In this document: positions 7,056-9,730 of the stretch, one piece after another | Numbering within the stretch: the stretch's first letter is position 1 | Layout of the letters: every line of letters starts with the position of its first letter | Assembly: GCA_934869045.1 (NCBI GenBank) | Contig: CAKXAF010000081.1 | Coordinates: 1 to 9,730, forward strand | From: an uncultured Nitrososphaerota archaeon | Lineage (GTDB): Bacteria; Bacillota; Clostridia; Oscillospirales; Ruminococcaceae | Direction: 5' to 3' | DNA: 9,730 nt | Translations under genes and position numbers: made by a program | The notes under the pieces: model-generated | Database searches by the model: none | What the model was told of the DNA's origin: nothing | The model's input: the letters and a program-made list of their open reading frames with translations, nothing else

Positions 7056-8228
7056 ATGAAAATCAACGCCAACTATCAAAACCTGGAGCAGAGCTATCTG
7101 TTCACCAACATCAACCGGAAGGTCGCCGCCTATCAGGCGGCCAATCCCGAGAAAAAGATTATCCGCCTGGGGATCGGCGATGTGACCCGCCCCCTCTGCC
7201 CGGCAGTCATCAGCGCCATGCAGGCTGCTGTGGCGGAGATGGGCACGGCGGCCACCTTCCGTGGTTACGGTCCGGAGCAGGGTTACGATTTCCTACGGGA
7301 GTCGGTTCAGGGCTATTACGCCGGTCGGGGAACGCCTCTGGAAGCGCAGGAAATTTTCATCAGCGACGGGGCCAAAAGTGACCTTGGCAACATTTTGGAC
7401 CTCTTCTCTGCAGAGAACACCGTCCTGGTGCCGGATCCGGTCTACCCGGTCTATGTGGATACCAATATCATGGCGGGACGCAAAATTCTCTATATGGACG
7501 CCAACGAGGGAAACGGCTTCCTGCCGCTGCCCGGTCCTTTGGTTAAGGCGGACATTATCTATCTCTGCTCTCCCAACAATCCCACTGGCGCGGTCTACAG
7601 CCGGGAACAGCTTCAAGCCTGGGTGGACTACGCTCTGGACTGCGGCGCGGTGCTGCTGTTTGACGCGGCTTACGAGAGCTTCGTCCGCGACCCCGCCCTG
7701 CCCAGAAGCATTTTTGAGATAAAGGGGGCTAGGCGCTGTGCCATTGAGTTCTGCTCCTTCTCAAAGACTGCTGGGTTCACCGGCACCCGCTGCGGCTACA
7801 CGGTGGTGCCGGAGGAGTTGGAGTTTGACGGCGCCTCTCTGAACAAATTCTGGCTCCGGCGGCAAACCACCAAGTTTAACGGCGTTCCCTACATTGTCCA
7901 GCGGGGAGCAGCCGCCGTTTTTACTCCGGAGGGACAGGAGCAGATTCACGCCAACATCGAATATTATATGGAAAACGCGCGAACGATTGCCTCCGCCTTG
8001 CGGAAACTGGGAGTCTGGTTCACCGGCGGGGAAAACTCCCCCTACATCTGGCTCAAATGCCCCGGCGGGCGCAGCTCCTGGGAGTATTTTGATTACCTTT
8101 TGGAGGAGAAGAATCTGGTTGGCACCCCTGGAGCGGGCTTCGGGAAAAACGGCGAAGGATTTTTCCGCCTGACCGCTTTCGGGAGCCAGGAGGCCACCCG
8201 GGAAGCTGTGGCACGGATTTCTAAGTGA
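7056..8228 (+). CDS. dapL: LL-diaminopimelate aminotransferase
   Basis: A PLP-dependent fold-type I aminotransferase of 390 residues. DapL converts tetrahydrodipicolinate directly to LL-diaminopimelate with glutamate as amino donor, bypassing the succinylase and acetylase routes. Family features are the N-terminal NLEQSYLFTNINRKV, IIRLGIGDVTRPL, FRGYGPEQGYDFLR, SDGAKSDLGN, PDPVYPVYVDTN, the Asn motif CSPNNPTGA (171-179), Asp203 and Tyr206 in FDAAYE, and the Schiff-base Lys237 in FSKTAGFTGTRCGY. These match DapL rather than generic aspartate aminotransferases. The start ATG follows GAGGAG (7042-7047) at a good distance, and the ribosome binding site overlaps the pyrG stop codon. With dapF in the same operon, this completes the two steps from tetrahydrodipicolinate to meso-DAP. 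Confidence 0.94.
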   Translation: MKINANYQNLEQSYLFTNINRKVAAYQAANPEKKIIRLGIGDVTRPLCPAVISAMQAAVAEMGTAATFRGYGPEQGYDFLRESVQGYYAGRGTPLEAQEIFISDGAKSDLGNILDLFSAENTVLVPDPVYPVYVDTNIMAGRKILYMDANEGNGFLPLPGPLVKADIIYLCSPNNPTGAVYSREQLQAWVDYALDCGAVLLFDAAYESFVRDPALPRSIFEIKGARRCAIEFCSFSKTAGFTGTRCGYTVVPEELEFDGASLNKFWLRRQTTKFNGVPYIVQRGAAAVFTPEGQEQIHANIEYYMENARTIASALRKLGVWFTGGENSPYIWLKCPGGRSSWEYFDYLLEEKNLVGTPGAGFGKNGEGFFRLTAFGSQEATREAVARISK

Positions 8229-8248
8229 GCACCTATTTTAAATCCATC

Positions 8249-8294
8249 AAAAAAGGCGGCTTCTGCGGATTAAAAACTCCGCAGAGGCTGCCTT
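8249..8294. terminator. Bidirectional intrinsic terminator between dapL and the yfhO-like gene
   Basis: A 17-base-pair stem (8253-8269 with 8278-8294, two G-U pairs on the plus-strand RNA) closes an eight-base loop. On the minus strand it is followed by six T residues (complement of 8249-8254), a textbook terminator for the yfhO-like gene whose stop is only 13 bases before the stem. On the plus strand the downstream sequence TTAATCTATTTGAG is only moderately T-rich, so termination of dapL is plausible but weaker. Confidence 0.85.
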
Positions 8295-8307
8295 AATCTA
8301 TTTGAGT

Positions 8308-9730
8308 CTATTTCAGTCGTCTCCAGAGATACACGGCCATGGGCAGCAGGTATACCAGAAGCATAACTGCCAGAAATACTGCGAGAAAAATGAAACGCAT
8401 CGCCGTCTTTACGCCTGTTTTTCCCAGAAGCCAGGACTTTCCTTTCCAGAAAAGCCATGCGGCCAGCAGCAGGCCAATCCCCATGAGGAGCAGACCGGCC
8501 CGGAGTCCGGGCGGGGTGTACCTCAGGACAATTTGATTTTCCCCCTCTTTCAGGGACAGGCTCAGGAAGGTGCCGGCCGTCCGGAACACTTCCGTCTTTT
8601 CGCCGTTGACAGTCGCCGTCCATCCCTTGTCATAGGTCACCGGCAAGAACAGGGCCTGTCCCTCCTTGGCCGTACAGGCCGCAGTGATCCGATTCCCGGA
8701 GACCTCCATCTCCGCCCCCTCCGCAGAAGCGCAGATTTTTTCCAAAACGCCGGTATCCAGCCCAAACACACCGAAGGAGGCAGGGGAAATGTTTTTAGAA
8801 ATATGGATCGTGACGGTGACGGTTTCATCCGCAAAGGTGCCCAGCTCCAGCAGGCCGTTTTCGGATTGGGTGGGATATTGGGTGCGAAGGGATTGGCCAT
8901 TGACTAGGATCTGACAGCTTTTGTTGACGCCCTCGCTGAGGCGGATAGAGGGTTCGGCGGAGCAGTCAAAATATAAGATTTGTTCCCCCTCTACCTGGAT
9001 GGTGTAGGTCTTGTCCGCGTCGGTGCTTCCCGCGTCTGGGGCATATTCCAGGAACATCCGCTCCGCGCCCGGAAAGAGGGTGTCCGCCAGTTCCTGCTGG
9101 AGAAAAGGCCGGGACGACGTTTCCGGCAGCTCCGCCAGAAATCCCGGCTCCGCATTGGTGACAAGAGCGGAGGGAAGCCGGTAGGGAAGTTCCTGCAGAA
9201 GATAATAGTGGTTCCAATAGACTGTTTCTTCCCCCAAGATGGAATCGCTGTCCGCGCCTTTCAGCCGCCGCAGAATGTAGCGGTTGCCCAGAAGCGCGTC
9301 GGAAAAGGCTGTTCCGCCGTTGGAGTTGACCTCCATCCAATAGCCGGAATAGCCCAGCCGCCGGATGGTCGTCAGGTAGCTTTCCGGTGTCAAGGAGGTG
9401 TAGTGGGAGAGACTTTGGTACCCCATGGCGGAAAAGAAGTTGACTGCAAAATATTTTCCGCTGGTTTTCAGCCGGTAGAAATCGTCATCCCGGATACGCC
9501 CGCTCAGATCCGCGGCAGTCCAATAGTTTTGGAGGCTCTGGTTGACGCTGCCGATGTAAACGCCGCTGTTGAAGAAGGCCTCCGACAGCGCCAAAACGGT
9601 GAGCACCGCCGCCGTCAGCCTGCGGGAGGCCTGTCGGGAACGGAATGCGGCCAAAACCAGCGCGAAAAGCAGAGCCGTCCCTGCGAAAACAGCGGCCAGA
9701 GACCAGAAGGACGCCTGATCCCCCCAAAGC
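8308..9730 (-). CDS. YfhO-family integral membrane protein, C-terminal part; N-terminus outside window
   Basis: The frame is open to the right edge, giving 473 visible residues; the TTG at 9652-9654 is internal, not the start. Family members are usually about 800-900 residues, so roughly half is missing. Visible residues show two hydrophobic segments near the cut end (about 8-28 and 36-57, the second containing ALSEAFFN), then a soluble, presumably extracytoplasmic, region of about 340 residues. Within it the motif YDKGWTATVNG, later NQIVLRYTPPGLRAG, is typical of the YfhO C-terminal region. Two more transmembrane helices follow (about 409-428 and 446-468), ending in a basic tail WRRLK. YfhO proteins are predicted GT-C-fold glycosyltransferases using lipid-linked sugars; B. 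subtilis YfhO has been linked to lipoteichoic acid glycosylation. The substrate here cannot be read from sequence. It is convergent with dapL and not part of that operon. Confidence 0.85.
   Translation of the reverse strand, partial: LWGDQASFWSLAAVFAGTALLFALVLAAFRSRQASRRLTAAVLTVLALSEAFFNSGVYIGSVNQSLQNYWTAADLSGRIRDDDFYRLKTSGKYFAVNFFSAMGYQSLSHYTSLTPESYLTTIRRLGYSGYWMEVNSNGGTAFSDALLGNRYILRRLKGADSDSILGEETVYWNHYYLLQELPYRLPSALVTNAEPGFLAELPETSSRPFLQQELADTLFPGAERMFLEYAPDAGSTDADKTYTIQVEGEQILYFDCSAEPSIRLSEGVNKSCQILVNGQSLRTQYPTQSENGLLELGTFADETVTVTIHISKNISPASFGVFGLDTGVLEKICASAEGAEMEVSGNRITAACTAKEGQALFLPVTYDKGWTATVNGEKTEVFRTAGTFLSLSLKEGENQIVLRYTPPGLRAGLLLMGIGLLLAAWLFWKGKSWLLGKTGVKTAMRFIFLAVFLAVMLLVYLLPMAVYLWRRLK

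Noticed and set aside
9652..9654. TTG as the start of the yfhO-like gene
   Set aside because: The frame continues to the window edge through a clear hydrophobic helix, and the visible part corresponds only to the C-terminal half of the family.
1..9730. Mobile elements, CRISPR arrays, tRNA or rRNA genes
   Set aside because: No transposase-like frame, evenly spaced direct repeats or tRNA/rRNA-like sequence was seen. Gaps are short, none exceeds 300 bases, and all large open stretches are explained by core metabolic genes.

Overview
The window is a dense block of bacterial core metabolism. It holds eight protein-coding genes, of which the first and last run off the window edges, and I see no mobile element, CRISPR array or RNA gene. 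The GC-rich coding sequence, strong AGGAGG-type ribosome binding sites, very short gaps, a DapL (aminotransferase) diaminopimelate route and a YfhO-type membrane protein together suggest a GC-rich member of the Firmicutes class Clostridia, perhaps an Oscillospiraceae-like gut anaerobe. This assignment is inferred from gene content and style; no database was searched.

Region 1 (1-4451, plus strand) is a run of four genes: the end of carA (carbamoyl-phosphate synthase glutaminase subunit), a full-length guaA (GMP synthase), a second GMP-synthase gene whose glutaminase domain has lost its catalytic residues, and a small PPC/DUF296 protein. Gaps are 43-60 bases and I see no terminator between them, so they may be co-transcribed. 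The block ends in two adjacent hairpins (4454-4547), the second of which looks like an intrinsic terminator.

Region 2 (4574-8228, plus strand) is dapF - pyrG - dapL with gaps of 16 and 12 bases. DapL converts tetrahydrodipicolinate to LL-diaminopimelate and DapF epimerises it to meso-diaminopimelate for peptidoglycan and lysine. CTP synthase sits between them. Region 3 (minus strand, 8308 to the right edge) is the C-terminal part of a YfhO-family membrane protein that converges on dapL; a strong hairpin between them can serve both strands.

The theme of the left two regions is glutamine-fed nucleotide synthesis: CarA, GuaA and PyrG are all class I (Cys-His-Glu) glutamine amidotransferases. 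The most interesting item is the tandem GMP synthase pair. The first copy has an intact glutaminase triad but an altered loop after its KSHHN motif. The second copy keeps the ATP-pyrophosphatase and dimerisation domains but has Asp in place of the catalytic Cys, lacks about 85 residues including the His-Glu pair, and has a changed GDGR motif. That pattern suggests specialisation of the pair, perhaps as an ammonia-fed or heteromeric enzyme, rather than simple redundancy.
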